A stretch of DNA of 64,000 nt from Stereocaulon alpinum (Eukaryota; Ascomycota; Lecanoromycetes; Lecanorales; Stereocaulaceae). Location: the NCBI GenBank assembly GCA_018257865.1, contig JAEUBA010000088.1, forward strand, positions 62,001-126,000. Direction: 5' to 3'. The position numbers and the translations under genes are program-made. The notes below the pieces were generated by a model, which worked only from the letters and a program-made list of their open reading frames with translations, was not told the DNA's origin and did not search any database. Positions within the stretch are counted from its first letter, which is position 1, and every line of letters starts with the position of its first letter. Shown piece by piece: positions 10,338-22,120 of this stretch.

Positions 10338-12494
10338 TTAGATGATGGAAACAGTACAAGTCCCATTTTCGTGCCTTTCCTCGTAATCTGTGTCGGAAAG
10401 CGAACTTGTCTTTGCCCTTTCCATGAAGTTTGGGCTATTCAGACTGTCTGTAAAGAGGCCACGTCGTCGATATCGGCCACGTATGTCAGGGACTTTCTCT
10501 AGTAAAAGTCCTACTGTTTTTTGTGTACTACGCTGGTAAAATGCATTGTCAGAGTAAATTGAATTGTCTCTTCTGACAATACCGAGACAGAATAAGTGTT
10601 GTACAGCGTCTTCATTTAAGAAGGCATCGGACTCAAACATCCTTTCCTCTCTATAACACGTTGTCCCGTAGCTTCTTTTGAAAAATTCTCTCGCAATCTC
10701 ATCTTCGCATTGAGCTAAAGGGGCTCTGATGCGGACTAGGCCAGACTTTACTTGGCCAAACAGATCGTCTGTGATGTACTCCATATCCACCGCGACAATC
10801 GTCGCCAGTGTTTTGCGATATGGCCGCTCGCCAACCCAAAATCGTATTTGGCCTTGAACTGAAGCCCAAGACCAGGTAGGCGCATAAGAATTGTCTAGTC
10901 GCGAATTTGCGTGATTGCAATCAACTCTCCAGAGCATGTTCAAGTGCAGGTTACGTCGCCAAAGACCTGCAACGTACTCGTCATGGGAGACTAGGCCTTC
11001 TCCCATGAATTGCACCATTTGTCTCGCCAATCCCGAAATCGCTGGCAACTTGTCGCTTGCACGGGTGAGATCACCCTTGGTGTACATCCATATTATCTTC
11101 CACCAATGCATATCGCATCTCTCCTGAACATCATAGTCCAGGTCACGTGTTTGAAAAGTGGCGCTGTTGAAAGAGGAATCCTGTTTGTCCAGATCCTTAT
11201 CAGGGGCAGGCTCCGCGGCACATAAGGAAGAGCATTTCCAGAACAGGTGCTCCGATGTGAAATAAAGTACGCGCGGAGCTGTGAGTACTTCCTGGCACAC
11301 CCATGCACGGCCAAGTAGACTTGATTGTCCAATCAAGTCGTCCCATTTGTCGAGGTGTCCGTGGACGCTAAATGTGTTCTAGAGCAACTTGGAGCTATTG
11401 GGGCCTCCTCTCACAATACAGTCCTGGAAAGCAGCCGGGTTCCTCCACGTCAAAAGGCTACGATGACTGTCCTTACCAACGCAAGCCGCAAGGTTGCAGA
11501 AAGAGTTTCTATAGATGTCTCCCATGACGCTGGACTGACTTCGCCAGTCCTCCACGGAATCTTGCAAGATGCACAAGGCGTCGATCCAAATATGCTCGAC
11601 AGCAAACTTTTTCCCTAGTTGTCTTGCAAAGAAAATAGCATCCTTGAATGTTTGGGGTATCTGTTGCCATGGGATTTGCTTGAAGAAGTCTGCTTCCAAT
11701 CCAGACTTGAGCTTAAAGTCCAAACCTTGAGGCCCCCAGCAGTGACTCAAGGTCATGTACCGAATTGGAGGTCGTGTGATGGAACCTGAACATAAACGCA
11801 CATCTGAGAAATCCTCCATCACTCCGACGGCAATCAACCGAGCAGGCTGCAAAGACATATCATGGTTCTGTTTAGCACAGTCACTGTGATTTGCTATGCA
11901 TTTCGATATCCATGATTCAGCAACATCATACATTGAAGAATGGCCTGCCCTTAGTTTTGCTAATGTGATGTTGCATATCCTCTGTGGATCTGATCGGTAT
12001 AGACGGAGCGTTGTACTCGTCCATTTGCTACCCATACATCTCAGATCTGGCTCCTCCTCGATCTTCATACAAAGTGGGTCTGAGATTAGATGTGACAGAA
12101 AGAGTTCAAATGATTCTGTTTCAAACCTTGCGTGTTTAAGTTCGATAGTCCCTGCGCCATTCCTGGTCTCTGCTGGGTTCGCTTCCAGGAATCTGCGTTC
12201 TTGACAAGGCATCCCTAACAGGAATGTCCAACACAAGTGACAGCCGTTCGAGGCAGAGTCCCTAAGAGCCTCAAAGTCTGGCCAATGACAGAAAGATTCC
12301 AAGGCTTTTGTCTTTTCGCCTGAAAACTTTGCTATGGATCTATCGGCGAGCCGCATACGATCAGGGTAGGGAATGTATGAGATCCTGTCAAAAAGGTCTC
12401 CACAGTATCGGCAAAGGTGGGGATTAGTGGGTTCTGAGGGCTTCAAAGCACCTCGACCCCGCCCTTTGCGGTGTGAACGTCTTGGGCCGACCAT
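10338..12494 (-). pseudogene. HET-domain (heterokaryon incompatibility) gene with in-frame TAG
   Basis: One frame runs from ATG 12494 to the stop at 10338, about 717 residues, interrupted only by TAG at 11379..11381. N-terminal Cys pairs (LCRYCGDLFD, GCHLCWTFL) precede the HET domain. HET motif 1 is YMTLSHCWGPQGL (about residue 247), motif 2 is IWIDALCILQDSVEDW followed by MGDIYRNSFCNLAACV, and motif 3, after the TAG, is GRAWVCQEVLTAPRVLYFTSEHLFWKC. HET proteins trigger cell death when incompatible mycelia fuse; loss of function is common and often selected. The TAG may be a true nonsense mutation. Alternatively a 36-nt stretch, 11379..11414 (GTGAGA...CTCTAG), could be spliced out in frame, though that is shorter than usual fungal introns and lacks a clear branch site. 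Confidence 0.75.
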
Positions 12495-13271
12495 GACGGT
12501 CTGGTTGATCTTCTATATGGCTTTGGCAGGCGACACGGTTCCAACCGTTGAGGGTATCTGTTGGGACTGGTATCGTGGGAACCGAGGCTTGGGTCGGGAA
12601 CGATAGCTGCTACTCCGAACGCCAGTGGTGACATCAATTCGGGATGCGTTACTTGTATGCGATGACCATTTGTTTTGTACAGACTTTTGATTCTGTGAGT
12701 AGGCAAGGGGAAGAAGAGGAATACAACGAGGTTGCCACGAGATTTGGTGGGGCTGTGCCCGCCGATCTAAGCGCCTCCCAGCCGTGGTAGCTGCATGATC
12801 AGGCAGTCCCACTAATCGATAGTAGATCGACCGCTATCTCACGGATGTGCTATGCATCTCCCCTTTGATATCTAAATGTCTTTCCGTTCAGAAACCCTAT
12901 CGCTAGGGAAGAGTCTTCCCTCCCAAACTAGGCCAAGCTCGGCTTTCGTAGCAGCGAAGTAAGAGCTGACTGTCCGGAAAGAGCCACTCCATACAGTGCC
13001 TGGAGACCTCGGGCAGCTTTCTGCTAGGTTCATTCGAGCCGTTGAACCGCTTCGAGGCAACGAAGCGAGATTGTAAACTCATTGGCTCCAAGCTGCCAAG
13101 AGTCTAGTAAGGTGCCGACCGAGGTGTCCAGGTACTGTGAGTAAGATACATCAGCCTATGCAAGACGCACGTACGCCTCCCATTGTGGAAGGGCTCTAGA
13201 AGTAGAAGCGAAGGGTCCAAGGCAAGCTAGTCCCAATCATAACATTCCACGCATGCCTACAACAATGCTTC
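12495..13271. other. Intergenic between HET gene and YTH gene, no gene seen
   Basis: About 0.78 kb. It should hold the HET promoter (minus strand) and the 3' UTR of the YTH gene. Only short frames are present and none is recognised. Confidence 0.4.
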
Positions 13272-16200
13272 TCACCATCCCTCTGGCCCAGCAGCAGAAG
13301 CAACCCATGCCTCTTGCTGTCCCCACGGTGCCTCTCCCCTACCGCTACCGAGTTCACTCCTCCCTTGCTCTCTACCACCACCACCATTAAACCCGACCCC
13401 CCCAACCTCATCAATCTCCGCCGCTAGCCTCCTCCCACATTCCCCCTCGATCTCTTGCCCATCTCTACCGACCAGTACCGCTTGCCCTTCGTTCAAAGAA
13501 TTCTTTAGATGCCCTATTCTAGCGAAGCGACAATGCGCTCTCGTGATCCACGTGATTTTGAACGCTGGGGATGGCGTCCAGAGGAGGTTCTTTGTCCATG
13601 CTGGGGGTGGGATGGAAGGGTCGGGGGCAGAGGACATACGAGCGTAGCCTTGAAAGGCTCGCGAATTGTTGACAGAGAAGAAGAGGAGGACATTGCGGGC
13701 CGTGGCGTATGCTGAGGCGAGGAGAGGGAGATTCTTTTCTTGGGTGGCCCACGTACACTGAGGACATTAGGGGACGTTAGATAGATACGTAGCAAAATTG
13801 TGGATATGATAGGGTCAAGGATGGATTTGGAGTGAAGTGGGATGATGATGGGTCCAGCGGCCGGCAAATGCAGAGGATGAGCAGGGAAGATAGCCCACCC
13901 TGAGGGCGACGAGCAGTACAATACAAACTTGGGTTACTCACGTCACGAAGAGCTATCTCCACATTCTCCGAGTTCCAGCTTTTGATCATGAAGTACCTCG
14001 TGTCTAACGTATTACAAATTGTACAGTCAGAAAAGTGCACGTCTAAAGTTGGAATATTGATAGGAGTGCATTGCAGAACTGCAGGAAAGAGTGAAGGTTA
14101 TTCATCGGCGCACCAGGCGGTACTGACCACCTGCCTCAAGGTTCAAGTGACGACTCCCAATGTTGTCCCTGGGAATGGCCATTGTGCTCTCTTCGGTTTT
14201 CCCAACGGAATCGAATCGTGGTCTATTCTCGTCTGGACGAGTATCTTCTCTCGCCAGCGGATTACGGCCACGGTAATTAGGAGAGACCCATTGCTGGTAT
14301 CCCGAAATCGGCTTGTTCCATTCTTTGCCGTCTCGTCGAGGTTCCGTACATTGGTGTTGATAATGGCCCATTTGGCCGCAATTGTGGCAAGTGCGAGAAT
14401 CTCTAATGATACCACCTTGATTCCTGTGGAAAGGAGCTCGAGGCTCTGGGGAAAAGTCGTCCGAGTAGCGACGACGATGAGGGCTCATACTTCTTCGTCT
14501 AAATTCTGGCGATCTACTTCGACCCCGTGGATGAGCTGCAGTTCTATTACTATCATCTCTCGAGATGCGGGTCTCCAGAAGTGTTGGTTCCGCTTTGATT
14601 GGTGCGATTGTGCCCTTGGTTGTGGCTGGACTTGTCAGTGTCTTGTCATTAGCTGCGTGCCCATTCATATCTAGACGAGCCAATTTATCTGCAGGTTGCA
14701 TTCGCCTACTCTCCGCATCATCCTCCACATATTGCCTTTTCAACGTTGGTGTAATACTTTGAGATATTGCTAATGTTGATGACAAAGCTGAATCCTTAAT
14801 CTTGATACCGACGTCATTGTTGACTTCTTTTAAGGGGACAGGTGGCGGTGGCATCTTGGGATTGACAATAGAAGCTCGACGGGTGACTTTAGGAGAACTG
14901 CTCGCTGGAAAAGTAGATTGGGCTCGCGGGACATAGGGGATCCCTTGAAGCTCATTTTCCTCTCGCTCAAGCTCGGCCTGCTGCATCTCAAGAATCCTCT
15001 TCTTTCGATATATGCCTAACCGTTTTTCGCGGAACACTTGATCATGAAAGTTGGTCATATCGAGCCAATCGTTAATATCTTGATTGCTCTCAATGCCCTC
15101 TACTCTGGGATCGAGCATGATTGTATCGGGGTCTCGATCACCATCTCCAGATTCATTATTCGACGTTCTCATATTATTAGTGGTAGGAGAAGAAGCATTT
15201 CCCAAAGCATTTGCCGTCGACGCTTGGCTGGATCTTGTACCGGCTTCATGCTTTTGGGTGCCTTCCTTTGATCTAGAGTTTTCATGTGCTGTGTGACGGA
15301 CGGGAGCTCGTTGGGCTTCTAACCCCTTCTTATATTCGGCCGCTCTTCTCGCATTATCTTCAGTTCTCCTCGCATTATCATCCATATGCTTTTGTCTACG
15401 CGCCTCCACATCGCGCCTAGAGTCGGATTCTCTAGAGTATTGCTGGGAGAGCGACGGCCGGCGAATTCGTTCGTCATCGCGACGATCATGGTCTCTCGCT
15501 CGCTCTCGGTGCTGGTCCCTACGGGACTCTTCGTGAACAGGAGGTGGCTCGTATTCCCCTTCCATCTGCCCCGAGTCGGACCTTCCAAGCTGGTGGTATG
15601 GCTGTGTTACTTTTGCTTTGAACGGGGGCGAGGATCCCATTCTGGAGTCATCAGATGATTTCAAATCCTTAGTTGTCGACAATGAAGATGAATGGTTAGC
15701 TCCATTTCTGCCCCTTGATTCTAGCGTCGGCTCTAAAGTCGGTGCTATCGATGCTTTGAGAGGTTGGTAGGCCTTGTTCACTTCGTTCTGACGCATCAGC
15801 TTTTCTTTCTTGTCTTCCTTTGCCTGCTTCGCTTCTCTAGACTCTAGCAATCTCGGATTTTGTTTAGCAGTGCTTGGGGAGGAAGTTTCACTATGTATCT
15901 CTCCAGGTTCAGATAGCTCAGAAATTGAGTGGCTCTTCTTGAGAGCAGGATGGGACATGTGTGCAGCAGTCTCGAATTGTCTCACACCCTTTGTGACTTC
16001 TGGCTTTAAAGCAATGTTTGTTTCACAGTCATTCTTTCCATTCGTTAAGCCGGCCTGCAATTTGCGAGCATCGGCAGCATTTTGGGCCTCCGCAAAAAGA
16101 TCATCAAAATCCGTGTTAGTGACAGTCTTCCCCAGGGATCGATCTAAGGATTGCAACGTTAACTCGCCATCTGTTCTGTTCCCTTCATCTGCGAGCACCG

Positions 16201-16909
16201 TGTTCTCTTTCAACCTTTGTGCTCCAATGTGGGAGGCCAAGGCTCCATTTGCCTGTCTAAGATAATCGTGGACATGGGCTTTCTTCGCTTCATTGAGCTC
16301 ATTCGATCTTATCGCTGGGCTACCTTGCCTGGATGCTGTATTCGAGCTTTTGTTGGCAAGAAGCTTCGCTCTCAGTTCTGCTGCACGTGCTGCACTGTTG
16401 ACCTTAGGAGACTTTGACACCTGAGGGAGTCCACCTGCTATCGGTTTCTGTAATTGCGAGTAGGATGGAGCTGGTGTTGAGGATGATGATAGATTAGGCA
16501 CCTTGCCTGCTTGAAACTGTTGATGATTATGTGATCCGTCTATATTGCCAGTAAGTCCGTCGTTCTGATTCAAATGTTGACCATTTAGACCTAGGATGTC
16601 GGTATCATCGACAGTAAACAATTCTTCATCCCCATCCTCCTGTGGCATCCAGGCTTGCTGGCCGTTCTGCTGCCACATGTTCTGATTTGAGGGAGCCCCT
16701 TGATACTGCATGGCAAAAGCGACATTGCCCTGTCCCCCATTCTGCTGCCAACCTGCTTGTCCTGGCCATGGCTGTGGGAAAGCTGACTGCTGCGGTGTTC
16801 CAGGTCCGGGCGAGATCAGAGAACCAATCAAACCCCCATAATCGTTACTTGTATGTGGTGGTGGAGACCCATGAGGCGTGTTGTGGTAACCGTTGAAATT
16901 CTGAGCCAT
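13272..16909 (-). CDS. CCHC zinc-knuckle and YTH-domain RNA-binding protein
   Basis: Three exons on the minus strand, 16909..14128, 14003..13942 and 13757..13272, give about 1109 aa. The first 930 residues are largely disordered and Gln/Ser/Arg-rich, with a charged RD/RE stretch near residues 460-560 and a CCHC knuckle near 840 (CHNCGQMGHYQHQC). The YTH domain spans the short middle exon (DTRYFMIKSWNSENVEIALRD) and the last exon (CTWATQEKN, LFFSVNNSRAFQGYARM, HLKNSLNEGQAVLVGRDGQEI). Known YTH domains bind N6-methyladenosine RNA through an aromatic cage; W in CTWATQ fits a cage residue. The exon 1 donor was chosen as GTCAGT (14127) because it alone puts LEAG in frame with DTRYF; reading on past it gives a stop. 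Close to the nuclear YTHDC1/Mmi1-like branch by architecture; target RNAs are unknown. Confidence 0.85.
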
Positions 16910-17493
16910 GCCCGTGCTTACAAACGCTCACAAGCCGTGTCGATCTTCAGTACTAAATTGAGGCGAAGCTGTTCAAACATATATTCCCTGCTCTTTCACT
17001 GACAGCCCCTCCGATTCAATGCAGTTCAATTGCTGCTGAGTAAAGACTTGCGGATGTAGAACGGTCAGTGGGAAATCTTGTCAGGGTCCAAGCTCCTGAG
17101 TCTTTGTTGACAAATGTACGGTTCTTTGAGCGTCAGCGGTTGTCTATCAGGACATCTCGATAACCTCTGAAAAGCTGCCCCGTATGCAGCTTACTTCAGG
17201 TAGCTTGCATCATCGTGCTATACGTATATTGTAACGATGTGAAGAGCTCTATGAAAGTTGGGGAGGTCCAAGTGATAGAATTTAAGCTACGGTAAGCGCA
17301 CAGACCAGGTCTACTAGTGACTCTCCCTTGCTGGCTAGTAACCGGCTTCCAAGTCGCTGTATGCATCACGAATACCGTTGCAGCAAATGAGATGAGTATT
17401 GCAAGTAGTCCGTTGAACTCGTTTGATAGGTAGCTATCTGCAAGTCACTACGCTAATTGAAGCTTGGACCGTCGCAATGGACCTCTTATATAC
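16910..17493. other. Intergenic, no gene seen
   Basis: Promoter-side spacer of the YTH gene and 3' flank of the next minus-strand gene. No recognisable element. Confidence 0.5.
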
Positions 17494-19374
17494 CTAAGAA
17501 CCGCCTCCTGTTCGTCTCCTCAACCCGAATAGCTTCTCAAGCCTTCTTGGCTTTCGAGGAGCTTCTCTCGACAACACGGGAATTTTTTCGGGCGGATCTA
17601 AGTCGTGACTGATGACAGGTTCGAGCGGTGGATCCAGCGTGCTTTGAAAGCTTGGGGTGCGACGCCCTGGCCAAGGAGAGCCATTCGCACGAACGGGATG
17701 CTTGCCGAGTGTTGGCGAACGCAGGCCAGCAAACTTTTCTGAAGTACTCCCATCTAATGAGCTCCTGTCTGTCCCACTACTATCAAAGTCACCCAGTGAA
17801 CTTAGCTGGTCGCCTTTGATTGTAGAGTTCTTGCGGCTAGTGACCCGTCGCATGAAAGTTGAACCTGTTGACTGAGACCTTCGAGGTGGAGTATTCAGAG
17901 GTCTGGAAGACTGCGCAAGTGGCACCCCATCACTCGGGAAAACTTGCTGAAGACTAGTTCCCCCGCGTTGTATATTGCTAAAAGTCGATTTTGCTGGGCT
18001 CGGAGACTGTTCACCACTAGATTGCTCGAGGGTCATTGACAGACTCCGACGTTGATGCTTTAAGCCCGATCTTGTTGCAGCAGACTGCTCTTGTGTCAGA
18101 TTTCTATTGTTGAAGTTCGGCGAGAAGCCTTCCTGAAAAGCCACCCAAACCCCAGTGATGATAATTAGCGTTCTTAAAGGCTCATCCATCTCAATGGGTA
18201 TCTCTGAAACGGGCGTCACCTCCGGGAAATACGATGAATCTTGTCTTGGAGTCCGTATGTCTGGCTGCCATAAGTAGGGCGACGGCGCCTCTTGTCCTTC
18301 CACGGTATCCTCAGAGGTGGCGGACAGGGGAGTGGGGTTTGTTGGAGAATCCATTGGCTTTGGATTAGCGGGCGGGTTGAAATACCGATCTGAGACGTCT
18401 ATTGAATGACGATCAACAGTTGCAATGACAGCATGACGACGGGATTTAGGATTGAGGACACTAAAATTGAACCTCCTCTCTTCCAGCGATGGAGACCTAG
18501 AGCGGTTCTGCGCCGACGGTATCCGCTGTTTTGGCGGCTTGAGTACCCATCTGGCAACTGTCTGTAATCCATGCTCATCGACAGAGACAAATTCGTAAGA
18601 ACCATTTGCAAGCTTCGACGCAGTCCAGGTTGCCCCGTTGTTTACACATATCTCCGCCTTCCCACGGCATCCCGCTTTGTCTTTGCTTGGTTGGCAAATA
18701 GCTCCAATGATTTCCCTCTCTTCCCACCGTGTATCCTGAAATAGCTCGTCAGGGTCTCGAGTATCTGCCTCCGTGGTATCGTAGTTCTCACTGCTGACAA
18801 TGACCAAGTCGTCTGCACCTAATCCAGCCTTGCTCTTAAAGGTACGCGGTAACCGTCTTGCGAGCCTTGGGGCGAATACGACGGAGGGCAGTACCTCGAG
18901 TACCGGCTTTGGTCGAACGGTCTTTGAGACTCGCTGCAGCTGTAGTAGAACTCTTGGGCGTATGTGCAAGTGCTGTCGATGTATGCTAACGGGAGGAGGG
19001 TGGGCGAGGCGAAAGGTAGTTTTACTCCTGGGATTACCACTGCTCCAGCTTCGTCCCCTTGACTTCGCTTCTGGTTCTGTAATGGATGTCGCTCTGGTAT
19101 TATTATCGTGGCCCTCTTCCCCCTCTTCTGAATTCTCTTCTGGAGCGGATCCCTCAAGTATTGATGATAGAGTGGTTGGATCGGACTGCATTGATTGTAT
19201 GGATGCAGGTCTCGGTGAGAGAGCGCTTGCAAAATAGCTCATTGACTGAGCAATTGCACAGCAAGTAGAACCGATGTTAGTAAGGAATTGTTGGTCGTCG
19301 ATCTGTTTACGGCAGATACAGTTCGAGCTGTTAGCTGCTGCTGCTTCAGCCACCAAGCCGAGACCAGAAAGCAT
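17494..19374 (-). CDS. Conserved-looking fungal protein of unknown function, 626 aa
   Basis: A single-exon frame of 626 codons. Most of the chain is Ser/Pro/Arg-rich and probably disordered. A more ordered block near residues 205-285 contains DELFQDTRWEEREIIGAICQ, then CRGKAEICVNNGATWTASKL and FVSVDEHGLQTVARWVLKPP, which looks like a small beta-rich domain. A hydrophobic segment (RTLIIITGVWVAFQEGFSP) occurs near residue 405, and the C-terminus is basic (RLEKLFGLRRR). The true start may be the Met at about residue 45 (MSYFASALSPRP) since the first 40 residues are Cys/Ala-rich and atypical. I do not recognise a named family. Confidence 0.65.
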   Translation of the reverse strand: MLSGLGLVAEAAAANSSNCICRKQIDDQQFLTNIGSTCCAIAQSMSYFASALSPRPASIQSMQSDPTTLSSILEGSAPEENSEEGEEGHDNNTRATSITEPEAKSRGRSWSSGNPRSKTTFRLAHPPPVSIHRQHLHIRPRVLLQLQRVSKTVRPKPVLEVLPSVVFAPRLARRLPRTFKSKAGLGADDLVIVSSENYDTTEADTRDPDELFQDTRWEEREIIGAICQPSKDKAGCRGKAEICVNNGATWTASKLANGSYEFVSVDEHGLQTVARWVLKPPKQRIPSAQNRSRSPSLEERRFNFSVLNPKSRRHAVIATVDRHSIDVSDRYFNPPANPKPMDSPTNPTPLSATSEDTVEGQEAPSPYLWQPDIRTPRQDSSYFPEVTPVSEIPIEMDEPLRTLIIITGVWVAFQEGFSPNFNNRNLTQEQSAATRSGLKHQRRSLSMTLEQSSGEQSPSPAKSTFSNIQRGGTSLQQVFPSDGVPLAQSSRPLNTPPRRSQSTGSTFMRRVTSRKNSTIKGDQLSSLGDFDSSGTDRSSLDGSTSEKFAGLRSPTLGKHPVRANGSPWPGRRTPSFQSTLDPPLEPVISHDLDPPEKIPVLSREAPRKPRRLEKLFGLRRRTGGGS

Positions 19375-21530
19375 TGCGAGGTCATGAAAATACGACTCCT
19401 TTGGAAGTCTTTAGGAATAGAGGCACAAAGAGAGACATGAGATGGAAGCGATAAAGGAGGAAAGAGACAAATTGGATAGAGTAAGTTTCGTGGGAGGAAT
19501 CCGAATCCTTATGCAGACGGGATACGGGTGTAAGAAGACTCCGACGGGATTGAGGGGGTACGGTAAGCTGAAAACGCCGCCAACAGTGAGGCTGTCAGCT
19601 AAAAGTCTTGATGAACATGTGTCAGACGGTACGGAGTTACAGTTTATAAGTTAGCGAGTCCTGGTCAGCAAATAGCGACGCGACAACCCTCGAAATCAGG
19701 AAGAGGCTGAGCTACTTAACTCCTTCCGGGATGGGATGCGCGAGGTATGTCCATTTAGGTGGGCAAGAGTGGCTCGAGTGGGTCGATTTCGCGTCCATCC
19801 TTTGCCGTTTGCGGCAGAGCGATAACTCCCCGACATACACGCGAGGTCAGTCGAATAAGCTCTGCCATGGCAGTGATGGAAGAAAACGGAGTACAGGATG
19901 TCAAATCTGGTATTATTGTCTGGTGACTTGATTAGAGTGTGATGGCTGACAATGTTCGGACTCGGAGGGGGGAATCTTCTCGGTACTCCGTGGACCCTTG
20001 CGCCATCCACGTAGGGCTGAAGTTGTGCTGACACCGTCTCACCTTGTTGTGCAAGCTAGTCCTCCCTTAGGCAACCTCGCAACCCGCCGATGAGATTCGG
20101 CGATGCAACTAGGTCATCTCGTCATGTAAATGATCTGAAACCCGTAAAAACAAAATGCATAGCTAGTCTTCGGAATAGTGGTGGTCAGTGCACATACTTC
20201 CATACCCCTAGAATTCTTGAGCATCGAGAATCCATTCCCCTCATGGGAAGTCGTCGACAACGTCATGAGAGGAATCATGCGATGTTCCATACCTATGAAT
20301 GAGCACAGAGGTTGCCCGCAACAGAGAAATGTAGCTTTACATCCTTACTCAGATGTCGTCAACATCCGGAAATTGCCGACTTGAAAAAGCAGGACGCATT
20401 GGCATTACCTCTGGTGATAGGGTCTATCCTGGCTTCAAGATTTGGTATCGAGGCGGATCCACCGGATAGACTCTTGCCAGCAGATTTTCCACGGTGATTC
20501 GCTCCGAAATGCGTCCATGTACATAAAAAGAAGCCAACATGAGGATTGGACCTGCTACCATGCTTCAATCCAATGGCGGGGGAACGGAAATATGTGCAGT
20601 TTTCCATGCCTGCCAGTGCAGTGGTGACTAATATACGCCCAGTCTCGCCGAGAAATTCGGATTCGTCCAAATTGGTGGATTCGCTATTCAGGAAGACTAG
20701 CCCAGGGGAGCTCGGGCATCGTGATATTCTTGATCGGTGTTTGAAGTTTCTTGGCCCGAGTTTCCATATAGAAATATTAAAGTACAGAGTACGCACGTTT
20801 CGGAGTCAACTTTACTCTTTACAACCATGTATGCAGACATATATCGAGAGAAGTGGCCTGAATAGTTACAGGGCCCATAGGTCCTGGGATTCAGATGACG
20901 GTCCCAATGCGGAAAGAAACCCCTCTACTCTGAACCGAAGCAGTGGGTATCAGCTCTATGTAAACTTTCTTCACATATTCCATAACGTGTCTAGGATGAT
21001 GAGCGCCCAACTTCTCTCATTCCGGTTTCATCCTGGTTGACAAGCAATAGCACATCACCAACTCCTGCGTCGGGTTCATTGAAAGTCCCATGACTGATGT
21101 AACGACCTGTCAGCATTGAAATTACATCCTTCGGTCTTCTGTTCTATGCTTTTTGGGTTTGCCTCCAAACGCGGAGAACGATTTCCGCAACCAGTAAGTC
21201 CTGTAACACATGCAAGACTCATTTCCTAGCGATGAAGGTGGAGATTCCACTTACACTGTCTTCGCAAGGGCAGTGTGCTGCGCTGTTCCATAGTAGCTTT
21301 CGACATAACTTCTGGTGGTGGCCGATCCACAGACTTTTAGCTGTCGGATGAGGAAACTCTGTTGGCGTCAAATGCTGATGCCTTGATGCTCGAGGGTGGT
21401 GAGTCTGAGGTTTCGATGTGAATGACTAGTTCGCCAGGAGGTTTTGGAGGAGCGGCTTGCGTTGTGGCAGACGGCGAACAGGTCGCTCTGCTGGAGGTTT
21501 CCAAAGCGCTACTACTCTGAAGCCTGAAGA
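19375..21530. other. Gene-poor stretch, no supported gene
   Basis: About 2.1 kb. It contains the upstream region of the 17494..19374 gene and then sequence with only short or unrecognised frames (for example a 164-codon plus-strand frame near 20546..21040 with no family resemblance). It may contain further decayed parts of the Argonaute relic that follows, but I could not align any. Confidence 0.4.
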
Positions 21531-22120
21531 ATGGTATTGAAGCTGGTCTCCATGGCATACAAGGAAGTATGTGCAAAGGATCGTGTTCTTATGGCAAAGA
21601 TTTCAAACCTTGTCGTAGACAAACATCCCCAGCCACGCCTTTACTTGGTGAAATCTATCAACGCCAAGAGAAACGGCAATCCAAACCCTGGTACCATTAT
21701 TGACCGTGGAATTCCCTCAGATATTGACTAGGACTTTTGCTCGATTGTCCACAGCTCGATACAAAGGACGGCTCAGCCAGCCCACTGCTTTGTCATTCAT
21801 GATGGCGTCAGCATTGGTGTCCATGGCTTGGAGAGACCCATAGAACCCAGGAACTGCTCTGCTATCTCCATAATGCTAAATTTACTTCAGCTGCACGGCC
21901 TTTGCTACCTCTGGGGCCTCGCCACTCGAGCTGTGTCAGTCTCCCCACAAGCTGATCATAAGAACCTGCTTCGCGATCGTCAACAATACTACCTCTGGTA
22001 TACCTATGCCTCTCAAAATCTGGATAGGCATAAACAGTGGGGCTGGAGTAAACCCTGCTGGAAAGGAAAGATGCATGATAGCCTCCAAAACCCCATGTTT
22101 TACGTCTGGACCGTCTGTCG
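21531..22120 (+). pseudogene. Argonaute PIWI-domain relic
   Basis: Plus-strand frame beginning near 21531 with fragments in PIWI order: HPQPRLYLVKSI, then NGNPNPGTIIDRGI, a TAG at 21729..21731, then in the same frame DFCSIVHSSIQRTAQPAHCF with VIHDGVSI, and LCYLWGLATRAVSVSPQADH with KNLLRDR. These correspond to the PIWI strands usually reading GTVVDRGIT, DFYLQSHAGLQGTSRPTHY and LCYLFGRATRSVSIPAPVYYADL. The usual His before V/I-L (catalytic region) is present as AHCFVIHD. Near 22100, MFYVWTVC resembles the MFYV/I C-terminal end of Argonautes. PAZ and N-terminal domains were not found upstream. The stop codon and diverged residues indicate a decayed copy, not a working RNAi gene. Confidence 0.6.

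Noticed and set aside
9664..10359. A 231-codon minus-strand frame next to the retrotransposon
   Set aside because: Pro/Ser/Thr-rich, arises from the polypyrimidine tract, no family resemblance, no splice context.
12872..13091. Two overlapping 62-codon minus-strand frames
   Set aside because: Short, overlapping in two frames, no conserved features.
10338..16909. HET, SnoaL-like, FAD oxidoreductase and MFS genes as parts of a secondary-metabolite cluster
   Set aside because: They are spread over 55 kb and separated by housekeeping genes; no polyketide synthase, NRPS or terpene synthase is present.
17827..17850. A 20-nt exact match between 17829-17848 and about 55117-55136
   Set aside because: Lies in different coding contexts (opposite strands, unrelated proteins) with no similarity outside the match; most likely chance.
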